Below the pieces are notes generated by a model. The model did not search any database and was not told the DNA's origin. It was given only the letters and a program-made list of their open reading frames with translations. DNA of 64,000 bases, from positions 620,001 through 684,000 of the forward strand of contig NZ_JAUSXK010000001.1 of NCBI RefSeq assembly GCF_030815955.1, written 5' to 3'. The stretch's first letter is position 1. Each line of letters starts with the position of its first letter. Source of the DNA: Microbacterium murale (GTDB lineage: Bacteria > Actinomycetota > Actinomycetes > Actinomycetales > Microbacteriaceae). The position numbers were made by a program, and so were the translations under genes. Of the stretch, positions 48,259 to 57,795 are shown in pieces.

Positions 48259-49968
48259 TCAGCCGATCTCGCCGGCGAGCACCGTCTCTGCGAGCGCGTG
48301 CACTCGCGGCAGATGCTGCGTGCTGTAGAAGTCCGCATCCGTGAGGCGCGCGGCGTCCGTGTCGATCGGCGCCTCGTGCGCAGCCACGGCGACCACGGCG
48401 AGCGCGTGCATCCAGCCGCCGGCGAGCGTTCCGAGCAGCATGAGGTACGGAACGCTGACGGCGTAGGCATCGCGCGGAGCATCGGCGAAGCCGAGAACCG
48501 CGTCGGTCGCGCGGCGTGCGGCATCGAGCGCACGGGTGAGGCGACCGGCGAGCGGCGCACCGTTCAGATCGGCCACGGTCCGCTCGATCTCGGCGAACAG
48601 CTGGGCGGCGGTCGCGCCCTGATCGCGCAGCACCTTGCGTCCGATGAGATCGTTGGCCTGGATGGCCGTGGTGCCCTCGTAGATCGGCACGATACGGGCA
48701 TCGCGGTAGTGCTGTGCCGCGCCGGTCTCTTCGATGAAGCCCATGCCGCCGTAGACCTGGATGCCGTCGGAGGTCACCCGAAGCGCCTCTTCGCTCGTCC
48801 ATCCCTTGAGGATGGGGACGAACAGCTCAGCCATGCGAAGGACGTCCTGATCGTTCTCAGCGCGGTCGAACAGATCGCCGACGAACACCGACAGCGCACG
48901 CATGGCGAACACCTGGCTCGACATCGAGCCGAGGATGCGGCGCACATCAGGATGCTCGGCGATCGGGGCACCGGCCGGACGATCCATGACGCGCCCCTGC
49001 AGTCGGCCCGCGGCGTACGCTGCAGCCCCCTGGTAGGAGCGGTCCGAGATGCCGGTCGCCTGGTGGCCCATACCCACGCGGGCGGAGTTCATCATCACGA
49101 ACATGCCGGCGAGGCCGCCGTGCAGCTCTCCGACGAGGTAGCCGGTGGCGTCCTCGTATGCGAGCACGCAGGTGGGGCTGGCGTGGATGCCGAGCTTGTG
49201 CTCGATCGCCACGGTCTCGATCCGGTTGCGCTCCCCCAGCGATCCGTCGGCATTCACCAGGAGGCGCGGAGCGACGAACAGGGACAAACCCTTGGCACCG
49301 TCCGGCGCACCGGGAGTCCGGGCGAGCACGAGGTGCACGATGTTCTCGGCGACGTCGTGGTCGCCCCAGGTGATGAAGATCTTCTGCCCGCTGATCGACC
49401 ACGATCCGTCATCGCGCGGCGTGGCCGTCGTGCGGATCGCGCCGAGATCGGTGCCGGCATCCGGTTCGGTGAGATTCATCGTGCCGGTCCACTCACCGCT
49501 GACGAGCTTGGTCAGATAGATCTCGCGGAGCTCTTCGGATGCCGCGGCATCGAGCGCGTGGATGGCGCCGGAGCTCAGCATCCAGCACAGTGCGAACGCC
49601 GCATTCGACGCGTTCCAGATCTCGCCGAGTCCTGCGCCGACGGACGCCGGCAAACCGTCGCCCCCCGCGGATTCAGGGGCGGTCGCCGTCACCCAGCCCG
49701 CCTCGACGAGGGACTGGTACGCCTGTGCGAAACCATCCGGCAGATGCACTTCGCCCTCCCGCAGCTGGGCACCGGTCTTGTCGCCCTGCGCATCGAGCGG
49801 AGCGAGCACCTCTGCGGCGAGCTCTCCGGCGCCGGAGATGATCTCGACGGCGTCTTCGGCAGTGAGCGCGCCGTTCGAAGCCGTGGCGACGATATCGCGG
49901 CCGAACGCCTCTCCGTAGAGGAAGGCGTAGTCCGCGACGGGCGGGACATAGGGGGTGTTGACGGTCAT
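48259..49968 (-). CDS. Acyl-CoA dehydrogenase (FadE5-like, long form)
   Basis: A flavoenzyme starting beta-oxidation of an acyl-CoA. The 569-residue product is of the long actinobacterial type: an N-terminal extra domain, the FAD-binding NLTEPDAGTDLG and KIFITWGDHD motifs, and the catalytic-Glu region IYEGTTAIQANDLIGRK near residue 430. The ATG at 49968 has a CAGGAG site. Its position next to the glyoxylate genes fits acetyl-CoA production, although no other beta-oxidation gene is close. Confidence 0.92.
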   Translation of the reverse strand: MTVNTPYVPPVADYAFLYGEAFGRDIVATASNGALTAEDAVEIISGAGELAAEVLAPLDAQGDKTGAQLREGEVHLPDGFAQAYQSLVEAGWVTATAPESAGGDGLPASVGAGLGEIWNASNAAFALCWMLSSGAIHALDAAASEELREIYLTKLVSGEWTGTMNLTEPDAGTDLGAIRTTATPRDDGSWSISGQKIFITWGDHDVAENIVHLVLARTPGAPDGAKGLSLFVAPRLLVNADGSLGERNRIETVAIEHKLGIHASPTCVLAYEDATGYLVGELHGGLAGMFVMMNSARVGMGHQATGISDRSYQGAAAYAAGRLQGRVMDRPAGAPIAEHPDVRRILGSMSSQVFAMRALSVFVGDLFDRAENDQDVLRMAELFVPILKGWTSEEALRVTSDGIQVYGGMGFIEETGAAQHYRDARIVPIYEGTTAIQANDLIGRKVLRDQGATAAQLFAEIERTVADLNGAPLAGRLTRALDAARRATDAVLGFADAPRDAYAVSVPYLMLLGTLAGGWMHALAVVAVAAHEAPIDTDAARLTDADFYSTQHLPRVHALAETVLAGEIG

Positions 49969-50097
49969 CGACGACTCCTGACAGTGAGAGACTCCGAATC
50001 ATACTAACTGAGACTGAGTTCCACGCCTAGATGCACGCGGTCGAAGGCTGTGGATAACGTGCGCAGCACCGTGGGGATGCTCGTTACGCTCGCCGTC

Positions 50098-50499
50098 ATG
50101 TCGACCCTCACGCCGCGCCGCCGCATCGAGGCACGCATCCGGCGCATCGTCTCCCTCGCGGTCAGCGCATTCTGCGGTGTGATCCTGGTAGCGAACACCG
50201 TGCTGTTCGTGGAGCGCCCCTCGACGTTCTTCACCGATGGGGCATTCGGACTGACACCGATACCCACCCTGCTCGTGCACGCGCTGCGATGGACGCCCGT
50301 CGCCGCAGCCGCGGCAGTACTCATCGTCGGCACGATGCCCGAAGCGGCGAAAGGGTCGCCACCTGTCGACCCGCTACCCGGGCGGCTTCCCATGATTGCC
50401 GCAGTGGTCGTGCTCTGCGTCTCCGTCGCATTCCTCGCCGTGCCCAGCGTGATACTCATCGCGTCGATCATGGCGGTCGTGCTCGTGCCGATCCTCTGA
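50098..50499 (+). CDS. Small hypothetical membrane protein
   Basis: A 133-residue protein (MSTLTPRRRIEARIRRIVSL) with a basic N-terminus and about three hydrophobic segments (AFCGVILVANTVLFV, WTPVAAAAAVLIVGTM, MIAAVVVLCVSVAFLAVPSVILIA). No family recognised. The ATG at 50098 is chosen because the upstream in-frame segment is not conserved-looking, and no strong ribosome-binding site is visible. It lies between divergent and co-directional genes of unrelated function. Confidence 0.6.
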   Translation: MSTLTPRRRIEARIRRIVSLAVSAFCGVILVANTVLFVERPSTFFTDGAFGLTPIPTLLVHALRWTPVAAAAAVLIVGTMPEAAKGSPPVDPLPGRLPMIAAVVVLCVSVAFLAVPSVILIASIMAVVLVPIL

Positions 50500-50571
50500 G
50501 ATGCACCGCTCCCCTCGTCGGGCAGGAGTCTCGTCCGACACCGGCTGACGCATCCGAGTAGCATCTGAGGT

Positions 50572-51771
50572 GTGACCGAACGCGCACCTCTCTCCCGCAA
50601 ACTGTCCGCCATCGCCGAGTCCGCGACCCTCAAGGTCGACGCCAAAGCCAAGGCACTGAAGGCCGAGGGCAAGCCCGTCATCTCCTACGCGGCCGGCGAA
50701 CCCGACTTCGCCACCCCGCAGTTCATCGTCGATGCTGCAGCGGAGGCGCTCGCCGACCCGGCGAACTACCGCTACACACCCGCGCCCGGCCTTCCCGCGC
50801 TCCGCGAGGCGATCGCAGCCAAGACGCTGCGCGACTCCGGCCTCGAGGTCTCGCCCAGCCAGGTGATCGTCACGAACGGCGGCAAGCAGTCCGTCTACCA
50901 GGCCTTCCAGACCGTCCTCAACCCCGGCGACGAAGTTCTGCTGCCCGCCCCCTATTGGACGACTTACCCTGAAGCGATCGCACTGGCCGACGGCATCCCT
51001 GTCGAGGTGTTCGCCGGCGCCGACCAGGACTACAAGGTCACGGTCGAGCAGCTCGAGGCCGCCCGTACCGACCGGACCACCGCGCTCGTGTTCGTGTCGC
51101 CTTCGAACCCCACCGGCTCCGTGTACACCGCCGAGGAGACGAAGGCGATCGGCGAGTGGGCCGTCGAGCACGGCATCTGGATCGTCTCCGACGAGATCTA
51201 CCAGAACCTCACGTACGAAGGCACCAAGGCCACCTCGATCGTGGAGGCGGTTCCGGAGGCCGCAGCACAGACGATCCTCGTCAACGGCGTCGCCAAGACC
51301 TACGCGATGACCGGATGGCGCGTGGGCTGGATGGTCGGCCCCGCCGATGCGATCAAGGTCGCCGGCAACCTGCAGTCCCACCTCACCAGCAACGTGAACA
51401 ACGTCGCGCAACGCGGCGCGATCGCCGCGCTGAACGGACCGCAGACCGAGTCGGAGAAGTTCCGTGAGGCGTTCGACCGCCGCCGACGACTGATCGTCGC
51501 CGAACTCTCGAAGATCGACGGCGTTCGTGTTCCGAACCCGCTGGGTGCGTTCTACGTCTACCCCGACGTGCAAGGCCTGCTGAACCGCACGTGGGGCGGC
51601 GTGACCCCGACGACGTCGCTGGAGCTTGCAGACCTGATCCTGGATCAGGCCGAGGTCGCGGTCGTTCCCGGCGAAGCTTTCGGCCCGTCAGGGTATCTGC
51701 GCCTGTCGTACGCGTTGGGCGACGAACAACTGTTGGAGGGCATCCAGCGCCTGCAGCGCCTCTTCGCGTGA
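50572..51771 (+). CDS. aspC: Aspartate aminotransferase (class I/II, aminotransferase family I-gamma)
   Basis: It transfers the amino group between aspartate and 2-oxoglutarate. The 399-residue product (GTG 50572) has [15 protein letters not shown], the N-P-T-G motif [14 protein letters not shown], the PLP-Asp region [13 protein letters not shown] and the Schiff-base Lys in [16 protein letters not shown], followed by [11 protein letters not shown]. Length is normal. Other specificities such as alanine or aromatic amino acids cannot be excluded. It ends shortly before the convergent VOC-type gene. Confidence 0.9.
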   Translation: MTERAPLSRKLSAIAESATLKVDAKAKALKAEGKPVISYAAGEPDFATPQFIVDAAAEALADPANYRYTPAPGLPALREAIAAKTLRDSGLEVSPSQVIVTNGGKQSVYQAFQTVLNPGDEVLLPAPYWTTYPEAIALADGIPVEVFAGADQDYKVTVEQLEAARTDRTTALVFVSPSNPTGSVYTAEETKAIGEWAVEHGIWIVSDEIYQNLTYEGTKATSIVEAVPEAAAQTILVNGVAKTYAMTGWRVGWMVGPADAIKVAGNLQSHLTSNVNNVAQRGAIAALNGPQTESEKFREAFDRRRRLIVAELSKIDGVRVPNPLGAFYVYPDVQGLLNRTWGGVTPTTSLELADLILDQAEVAVVPGEAFGPSGYLRLSYALGDEQLLEGIQRLQRLFA

Positions 51772-51792
51772 TTTCGCCGACCTCGGCAGTCG

Positions 51793-52188
51793 CTACTCCT
51801 GATACCCGATGAGCCAGCGGATGCCGTAGCGATCGGTCACCTGACCGTCGAAGTCGCCCCAGGGACGCTTCTGCAATGGGTCGATCGCCGTGCCTCCGAC
51901 GGACAACTGCGCGAACCACTCCTGCAGCACCTCGGGCTCAGCAGTGCCGAGCAGCGAGAAGCTCGCACCGACGATGTGCACGGAGTCCTGGTCAGGACCG
52001 GCATCCGAGCCGGACAGCTCGACGTTGCCGGAGATCCCGCCGTGCGCGATCGCATCACTGGGCCCATCTGTACGGCTGAACTGCTCGTACGTGAACAGCG
52101 ACAGCTCGCCACCGAACACCTCGTGGTAGAAGGTCAGCGCCTCACGGGCGTTGCCGGGGAAGAACAGGTATGGGACGAGTCCACTCAT
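51793..52188 (-). CDS. VOC family protein (PhnB/glyoxalase-like)
   Basis: A 131-residue protein with the PhnB-type pattern PYLFFPGNAREALTFYHEVFGG at the start and a C-terminal DRYGIRWLIGYQE. The family is a metal-dependent vicinal-oxygen-chelate fold whose PhnB-like members have no settled function. The His/Glu metal ligand pattern is weak. No operon partner. Confidence 0.85.
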   Translation of the reverse strand: MSGLVPYLFFPGNAREALTFYHEVFGGELSLFTYEQFSRTDGPSDAIAHGGISGNVELSGSDAGPDQDSVHIVGASFSLLGTAEPEVLQEWFAQLSVGGTAIDPLQKRPWGDFDGQVTDRYGIRWLIGYQE

Positions 52189-52228
52189 GCGGGCGAGTGT
52201 AGCGCGAACGTCCTACAGCCCGACTCGG

Positions 52229-53374
52229 CTACAGTTCGACGTCGATCAGCACCGGCTCCGGCTGCAGCAGCAGTCCGAACTCCGCCTGCACCCGTGCCTG
52301 GATGAACCGGGCGAGCTCTGCCAACTCGTCAGCCGTCGCCCCTCCCCGGTTCGTCAGCGCGAGCGCGTGCTTGGTCGATACCCCTGCGCGCGAGCGCGGC
52401 AGCCTGAACCCCTTCGATATACCGGCGTGCTCGATGAGCCAGCCCGCACTCACCTTCACGTCGCTGCGCACGGTCTGCGTCGGGGCGATGTAGCCGTCGT
52501 ATGCGCCGAGCGGAATGACGGTCACCGCATCCAGATCGGGCGCGACCGGCCACCTCGGACATTCCGGTGGCAGCTGCAGCGCGACCGACTCGGGCACGAT
52601 CGCGTTCTGGAAGAACGAACCGGCACTCCAGGTGTCCGGATCCTCCGGATTCAGCAGCATCCCCTTCTCCGCGCGAATCCGCAGAATCTGCTCTCGCACC
52701 CAGCCAAGGGGCACTGCCCCTTCTGCAGCGTCGCCCGCTAACCCGAGCGCACGTCGCAACTGGTCACCGCGAACGATGCGACCGGCATCGCCGACCTCTG
52801 CGAGATCCAACGTCACCGAGAGGATCACGGCACGCCTCAGCGGCACTCCGCCGTAGTGGTGCTTGAGCACGGAGGTGCGGAAGCCGAGCCCGAGCTCGGA
52901 TGCCGGCACCGTCGAGACTTCGCCGGTGGACTCGTCGATCAGCTCGACCTCGACGAGCGTCGATTGGATCTCCTGCCCGTACGCACCGACGTTCTGCACC
53001 GGTGCTGCCCCGACCGTGCCGGGGATGCCGCTCATCGCCTCGATGCCGGCGAGCCCCTGCTCCACGGTGTAGGCGACCAGGGCGTCCCAATCGTGCCCGG
53101 CCTGGGCGCGCACGCGCACGCGACCTTCATGCGGGGACGGAAGTCGTTCGACACCAGAGGTCAGCACACGGATGACGGTGCCGTAGAAGGACTCATCTCC
53201 GGCGAACAGGTTCGATCCCCCGCCCAGCACGAACCATTCATCGCCGCGAGCCCAGGTGTCGCGCAGCGCGTCGACGAGGTCAGGGGTGGTCGTCGCATCC
53301 AGCATGCGCTCCGGGGCGGCGCCGGTGCGCAACGTCGTCAACTGCGCAAGGGGGATCGGGGTGATCTCGGTCAT
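52229..53374 (-). CDS. murB: UDP-N-acetylenolpyruvoylglucosamine reductase
   Basis: It reduces the enolpyruvyl group to UDP-MurNAc in peptidoglycan synthesis, using FAD and NADPH. The 381-residue product has the FAD motif WFVLGGGSNLFAGD, the catalytic Ser in WSAGSFFQNAIV and the GVSTKHALALTNRGGATADEL end. It is rather long for the family. ATG 53374 is used; the longer reading covers the upstream gene. It is transcribed 10 bases after a MaoC-type gene. Confidence 0.94.
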   Translation of the reverse strand: MTEITPIPLAQLTTLRTGAAPERMLDATTTPDLVDALRDTWARGDEWFVLGGGSNLFAGDESFYGTVIRVLTSGVERLPSPHEGRVRVRAQAGHDWDALVAYTVEQGLAGIEAMSGIPGTVGAAPVQNVGAYGQEIQSTLVEVELIDESTGEVSTVPASELGLGFRTSVLKHHYGGVPLRRAVILSVTLDLAEVGDAGRIVRGDQLRRALGLAGDAAEGAVPLGWVREQILRIRAEKGMLLNPEDPDTWSAGSFFQNAIVPESVALQLPPECPRWPVAPDLDAVTVIPLGAYDGYIAPTQTVRSDVKVSAGWLIEHAGISKGFRLPRSRAGVSTKHALALTNRGGATADELAELARFIQARVQAEFGLLLQPEPVLIDVEL

Positions 53375-53384
53375 GTCCGGCGAC

Positions 53385-53792
53385 TCAGAGCGCGACGCGC
53401 AGCTGCGCTTTGACCAGGACGGTCGCCTCGGCGAACGTGACCTTGAGATCGATTCGCGCTGAGGACTCGTCCGTTGCGGCGACCGTTGCGCGCACGTGCA
53501 CGTCAGCACCATCAACCGGATCGACGATCACAGGCTTGGTGAAGCGCACCCCGTAGTCGAGAATGCGGACGCCGGGTTCGAGTGCGGCGACGACGACCGA
53601 CGAAGCGAGCCCCATCGTCAGCATCCCATGGGCGAGCACTCCGGGGAGTCCTACCGACTCGGCGATGTCGTCGCGGTAGTGGATGGGGTTGAAATCTCCG
53701 GATGCTCCCGCGTAACGCACCAGCGATTCACGAGTGAGGTGAATCGTGCGTTCGGCGATCACATCTCCGACGGTGTAGGTGGTGCCGCTCAT
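53385..53792 (-). CDS. MaoC-like (R)-specific hydratase/dehydratase
   Basis: A 135-residue hot-dog-fold protein with the MaoC hydratase motif GDFNPIHYRDDIAESVGLPG and the C-terminal LDYGVRFTKPVIVDPVDGADV strand. It overlaps the upstream dehydratase gene by four bases (ATGA), forming an HadB/HadA-like pair. In mycobacteria such pairs sit near murB, and the same order is seen here. Confidence 0.87.
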   Translation of the reverse strand: MSGTTYTVGDVIAERTIHLTRESLVRYAGASGDFNPIHYRDDIAESVGLPGVLAHGMLTMGLASSVVVAALEPGVRILDYGVRFTKPVIVDPVDGADVHVRATVAATDESSARIDLKVTFAEATVLVKAQLRVAL

Positions 53793-54250
53793 GCCTCCGC
53801 CTTCCGGTCGTTGTCGTCAGAGCCGACCAGCAGCACGCTCGTCGCCGTGACGACGTGGGAGCCTGCGGCATCCGTGATCTCTGCTTCACTCGTGATCATC
53901 GCGTTGCCGGCCATCATGCGGATGCCGGTCACGGTGAGCCGTCCGGAAAGCTCGTCGCCCGCGACGATCGGTCGGGAGTAAGCGAAGCGCTGCTCGGCGT
54001 GGATGGTGCGCGCGAGCACGATGCCGGAATCGGGTTCGCTCAGCAGCTGCTGCAGGGTCTGGTCCTGGATCACCATCGCGAAGGTCGGCGGAGCCACCAC
54101 ATCGGCGTAGCCGAGCGCGCGCGCGGCGGCGACATCGGTGTGCAGCGGAGCATCGGCGAAGACGGCGCGCGCGAACTCGCGCACCTTCTCACGACCGACC
54201 AGGTAGGGCGGGGTTTCAGGGAACTCGCGTCCCAGCAGTTCATTGTTCAC
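53789..54250 (-). CDS. MaoC N-terminal-type (FAS1-like) dehydratase, HadA-like
   Basis: A 153-residue hot-dog protein (MNNELLGREFPETPPYLVG) with ALGYADVVAPPTFAMVIQDQ and the DELSGRLTVTGIRMM strand. It lacks the catalytic D-x-H motif and pairs with the following HadB-like protein, as HadA does. GTG 54250 is preferred over 54256 because GAGG lies at a better distance. The pair probably acts on a 3-hydroxyacyl thioester; the substrate is unknown. Confidence 0.82.
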   Translation of the reverse strand: MNNELLGREFPETPPYLVGREKVREFARAVFADAPLHTDVAAARALGYADVVAPPTFAMVIQDQTLQQLLSEPDSGIVLARTIHAEQRFAYSRPIVAGDELSGRLTVTGIRMMAGNAMITSEAEITDAAGSHVVTATSVLLVGSDDNDRKAEA

Positions 54251-54279
54251 GGCCACCCCTCGATCCTACCGGCCGCGGG

Positions 54280-55482
54280 TCAGGCGGCCCTGGCCGCGAG
54301 CGCAGAGCCGAGAAGCACGAGACGCATGCTGCGTTCTGCGGCATCGCGCAGCAGCTGCTCCCCCTGCTCCACCGCCTGCTCCAGCCGCATCGGCACGGTC
54401 AGGATCGAAGCGATCGCGCCGATCCCGATGTCGTGCACGGCCGGCGCACCCTCCCCCAACGAACCCGCGATCCCGAGCACAGGCACCCCGGCGATCCGCG
54501 CGCGCATCGCGACCTCGGCCGGCACCTTGCCCCGCGGTGTCTGGAAGTCGATCGCGCCTTCCGCAGTGATGACCAGGTCGGCCCTCGACATCAGGTCATC
54601 CAATGACTGCGGCAGCAGATCGCCGTCCAGCAGCACCTCGAATCGTGGTGCGAGACGAGCCCCGAGGACTGCCGCCAGTCCGGCACCCAGCCCGCCGGAG
54701 GCACCTGAGCCGGGCCCTGTGCGCACATCCATCCGGCCGCCGTGCGGACTGTGTCGCTCCAGCACGTCCGCCCACGCATCCAGCGCAGTGGAGAGTCGTT
54801 CGACACCCTCGGGAGACGCGCCCTTCTGCGGCCCGAACACGCGCGCGACGCCGCGCGGCCCGCACAGCACATTGTGGATGTTGCACGCGAGGACGATCTC
54901 GACGTCTGCTGCCCTCGGGTGCAGCCCGCCGAGATCCAGGGATGCCGCGTCGATGAGGTGCCGCCCACCGCGCGGCAGCGCAGTGCCGTCGCGGTCGAGG
55001 ATCCGAACGCCCAGTGCCTCGAGCGCTCCGGCGCCGCCGTCGCTGGTGCCGGAGTCGCCGCAACCGACGATGATCCGCTCGGCGCCGCCGTCCAGCGCCG
55101 CGACGATCAACTCGCCGACACCGTAGGTGCTGGTCGCGCCCGGGTCACGCCGATCCCTCGGCACGAGGCGCAGCCCGCCGGCCGCAGCCATCTCGACGAC
55201 TGCCGTCCCTCGCGAGGAGCCGCCGAGGAGTGCGTAGTGCGCGGCGACGGGATCGCCGACCGGGCCGGACACGACGACGGGAACGAGCTCGCCACCGGTT
55301 GCGGCTGCCAACGCGGCTGCGGTTCCCTCACCACCGTCCGGGATGGGGAACTCATCGACCTGGACGCCGGGGATGATGCGGCGCACGCCGGCCGCGATCG
55401 CGCGGGCGACGGTCTCGGCATCCAGGCTCTCCTTGAAACCACTGGGGGCGACGAGAATGCGCTGCGGAATGTGAATGGACAT
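54280..55482 (-). CDS. glxK: Glycerate 2-kinase (GlxK/GarK family)
   Basis: It phosphorylates D-glycerate to 2-phosphoglycerate. The 400-residue product begins ILVAPSGFKESLDAETVARA with the family's PDGGEGTAAAL, and ends with GAHDEV-unlike but typical STYGVGELIVAAL and GCGDSGTSDGGAGALEALG. Length is normal. It is a monocistronic gene of opposite neighbourhood to the glyoxylate genes, with glycerate as a plausible product of glyoxylate metabolism. Confidence 0.9.
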   Translation of the reverse strand: MSIHIPQRILVAPSGFKESLDAETVARAIAAGVRRIIPGVQVDEFPIPDGGEGTAAALAAATGGELVPVVVSGPVGDPVAAHYALLGGSSRGTAVVEMAAAGGLRLVPRDRRDPGATSTYGVGELIVAALDGGAERIIVGCGDSGTSDGGAGALEALGVRILDRDGTALPRGGRHLIDAASLDLGGLHPRAADVEIVLACNIHNVLCGPRGVARVFGPQKGASPEGVERLSTALDAWADVLERHSPHGGRMDVRTGPGSGASGGLGAGLAAVLGARLAPRFEVLLDGDLLPQSLDDLMSRADLVITAEGAIDFQTPRGKVPAEVAMRARIAGVPVLGIAGSLGEGAPAVHDIGIGAIASILTVPMRLEQAVEQGEQLLRDAAERSMRLVLLGSALAARAA

Positions 55483-55569
55483 GGTTTCTCCTCGAGATGT
55501 GCACCCGTTTCGGGTACGACGAACGTCGGTGGTGGCGAAAAAGTTGATCGGATGCGGACGCTCGGATGC

Positions 55570-57138
55570 TCAGATCAGCAGTGGCATCCCCATCGCGGGC
55601 CAGATCCAGAATGAGAAGCCCGCGACGAGAAGGAACATCGCGGGCCCCAGGATCACGGAGAGCGAGCGCAGGTCTCCGGAGCGGAACCCGTCGGACACGA
55701 CATCAGGGTCGGCGAACATCGCGACGGGCTTCGCGGAGCTCGGCAGCGTGTGGCAGAAGCCTGCGGCGGCGGTGGATGCGAACGCCGCGGCTGCCGGATC
55801 GACGCCGAGCCCCGGTGCGAGCACGATGACCAGCGGGATGATCGCGGCGGATCGGGCAGATCGCGACGGGATCATCAGGTGCGCGAGCAGAGACAGCGCG
55901 ATGACGACCAGGGCGAAGGCGATTCCGGCGGCCGGGCCGAGAGAAGCCATCGGGGCGAGAGCCAATCGTCCGAGCCAGGCGGCGGCACCGGTGGCGGTGA
56001 GGGCGGATGCCAGCGCGAGGGTCGCCGCGAGGAAGAGCAGCAGCGTCCACGGCACCTTCTTGACGGCGACGGGGAGGCTGGTGCATCCGATCGACGGCGA
56101 TACCGCGACCACCGCGCCGAGGAGCGCCACGACAGCAGGGGGTACGTGATGCAGCGACTCTGTGCACCACATCACGACGACACCGGCGAGCAGCACTGCC
56201 GCGCGGCGTTCGAGCGGACTGAGCGGACCGGAGACCGGCGTCGGCGCCGTTCGCGCCAGATCCGCGAGGGTGATCCGTATGCCGACTCGGCGGTCGGCAC
56301 TCGCTGTGAAGCGCAACAGCACGATCTCGCAGGCGACATGCGAGGAGACGATGGCCAGCGGCAGGCCGAACCACAGCCAGGAGAGGAAGCCGAAGCCATG
56401 GCCCGTCGCCGACTCGACCAGCTGCGCAGTGATCACGTGCGCCCCTGCACCGAGCAGCGAGCCGACTGCGGACAGCAGGATGACGGTCGGGAAGAGCAAT
56501 GAGAGTGCGCGGGTGAGGGCGACTCCTCCCGCCAAGGACGCGGCGAGCGCGGTGAACACCGGGATGGCCAGCGCCGCGCGGCCGGAGGTGGCGGGCACAG
56601 CGAACGTCGTGATCGTGAGAGCCAGAGTGGTGAGGTGGAACAGCGCACGCGGTGAGCGCGCCAGGCGCAGCAGCTGAGCTGCGCCGCGAAGCGCCAGGCC
56701 GGACGAGCTGACACCGGTCGCGATGATGAACGCGCAGATCAACAGCCAGATCGTCTCATCGCCGAGCGAGGCGAAGAAGGTCTGCGACGGGAGCACGCCG
56801 GTGACGATGAGGGCGACGGCGGCGAGAAAAGCCACCAGTGTGTCATCGAGCGTCGTACTCGTCCATGCCCAGACGGCGAGGAGGAACACGGAGATCGTCA
56901 CGGCGGCGGGAAGCGTCGGCGCGGAATCACCGACAGATGGGCGCATGAGCGCCGAGATGGTGACGGCGACCGCGATGACGATGACGGCGATGAGGCTTGA
57001 GAGGCGCAGCACGCGGGCGCGGTTCCAGGGCTCGCGCGGCGTGTGCGGGCGTCGCGATCGTCGGCCCGACGGTCGCACCGGGGCGGTTCGCTCCGGTGGA
57101 TTGGTGGCGTAGATGACGCGTATCGGTGCGGTGTTCAT
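55570..57138 (-). CDS. SLC13/DASS-family anion symporter
   Basis: This is a sodium- or proton-coupled anion transporter of the SLC13 (divalent anion) superfamily. The 522-residue product has a long hydrophilic N-terminus (about 40 residues, PPERTAPVRPSGRRSRRP) and at least ten hydrophobic segments, with the SLC13-type ATSGRAALAIPVFTALA and TTAAGFCHTLPSSAKPVAM helices. It starts at ATG 57138, overlapping the response regulator stop by four bases, so it belongs to the same operon. Substrate could be a dicarboxylate or sulfate. Confidence 0.85.
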   Translation of the reverse strand: MNTAPIRVIYATNPPERTAPVRPSGRRSRRPHTPREPWNRARVLRLSSLIAVIVIAVAVTISALMRPSVGDSAPTLPAAVTISVFLLAVWAWTSTTLDDTLVAFLAAVALIVTGVLPSQTFFASLGDETIWLLICAFIIATGVSSSGLALRGAAQLLRLARSPRALFHLTTLALTITTFAVPATSGRAALAIPVFTALAASLAGGVALTRALSLLFPTVILLSAVGSLLGAGAHVITAQLVESATGHGFGFLSWLWFGLPLAIVSSHVACEIVLLRFTASADRRVGIRITLADLARTAPTPVSGPLSPLERRAAVLLAGVVVMWCTESLHHVPPAVVALLGAVVAVSPSIGCTSLPVAVKKVPWTLLLFLAATLALASALTATGAAAWLGRLALAPMASLGPAAGIAFALVVIALSLLAHLMIPSRSARSAAIIPLVIVLAPGLGVDPAAAAFASTAAAGFCHTLPSSAKPVAMFADPDVVSDGFRSGDLRSLSVILGPAMFLLVAGFSFWIWPAMGMPLLI

Positions 57139-57794
57139 TGGAATCGGTATCCTGCGCCGCGGACGGTCTCGATGTGGGCCGCACCGATCTTGTTCCGGAG
57201 CGCGCGCACGTACACATCGACGACGTTGGATGCCGGATCGAAGTCCATCCCCCACACGTGGCCGATGAGCTGATCGCGAGACAGTACTTGGCCCGCGTTC
57301 TGCACGAACACCTCCAGCAGCGCGAACTCACGAGACGTGAGGTCGGCGATGCCGTCCCCGATCGTGACTCGGCGCGATCGGATGTCGATGGTGACCTCGC
57401 CGTGCGCGAGCACGGGGCCGGTGGCCCGTTGATCGCCGTCGCCGATACGCAGCTTCACCCGCGCGAGGAGTTCAGCGAACTGGAACGGCTTGGTGACGTA
57501 GTCGTTCGCCCCGCCCTCGAGGCCTCGCACCGTGTCGATGACGGAGTCACGGGCGGTGAGGATGATCACCGGGGTGGTCATGCCTTCCCCGCGCAGGTGC
57601 GAGAGCACGGAGAATCCGTCCATGCCCTGCAGGCCGATGTCCAGCAGCACCAGGTCGAACAGGCCGCCGCGGGCGAGGATGAGGGCGGTCTCGCCGTCGG
57701 ATGCCTCAGAGGTCTCGTATCCGGCGGCGTGCAGGCCTCTGCGGATGAAGGATGTGATGTGAGGATCGTCTTCCGCGATCAGGATGTGTCGCAC
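57135..57794 (-). CDS. Two-component response regulator (OmpR/PhoB type)
   Basis: A 219-residue regulator with a receiver domain (phospho-acceptor in LVLLDIGLQGMDG, near residue 50, and YVTKPFQ Lys) and a C-terminal winged helix (EFALLEVFVQNAGQVLSRDQL, NVVDVYVRALRNKIG). GTG 57794 follows the kinase stop by one base. It probably binds 11-base direct repeats upstream of the operon. Confidence 0.94.
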   Translation of the reverse strand: MRHILIAEDDPHITSFIRRGLHAAGYETSEASDGETALILARGGLFDLVLLDIGLQGMDGFSVLSHLRGEGMTTPVIILTARDSVIDTVRGLEGGANDYVTKPFQFAELLARVKLRIGDGDQRATGPVLAHGEVTIDIRSRRVTIGDGIADLTSREFALLEVFVQNAGQVLSRDQLIGHVWGMDFDPASNVVDVYVRALRNKIGAAHIETVRGAGYRFQ

Positions 57795-57795
57795 G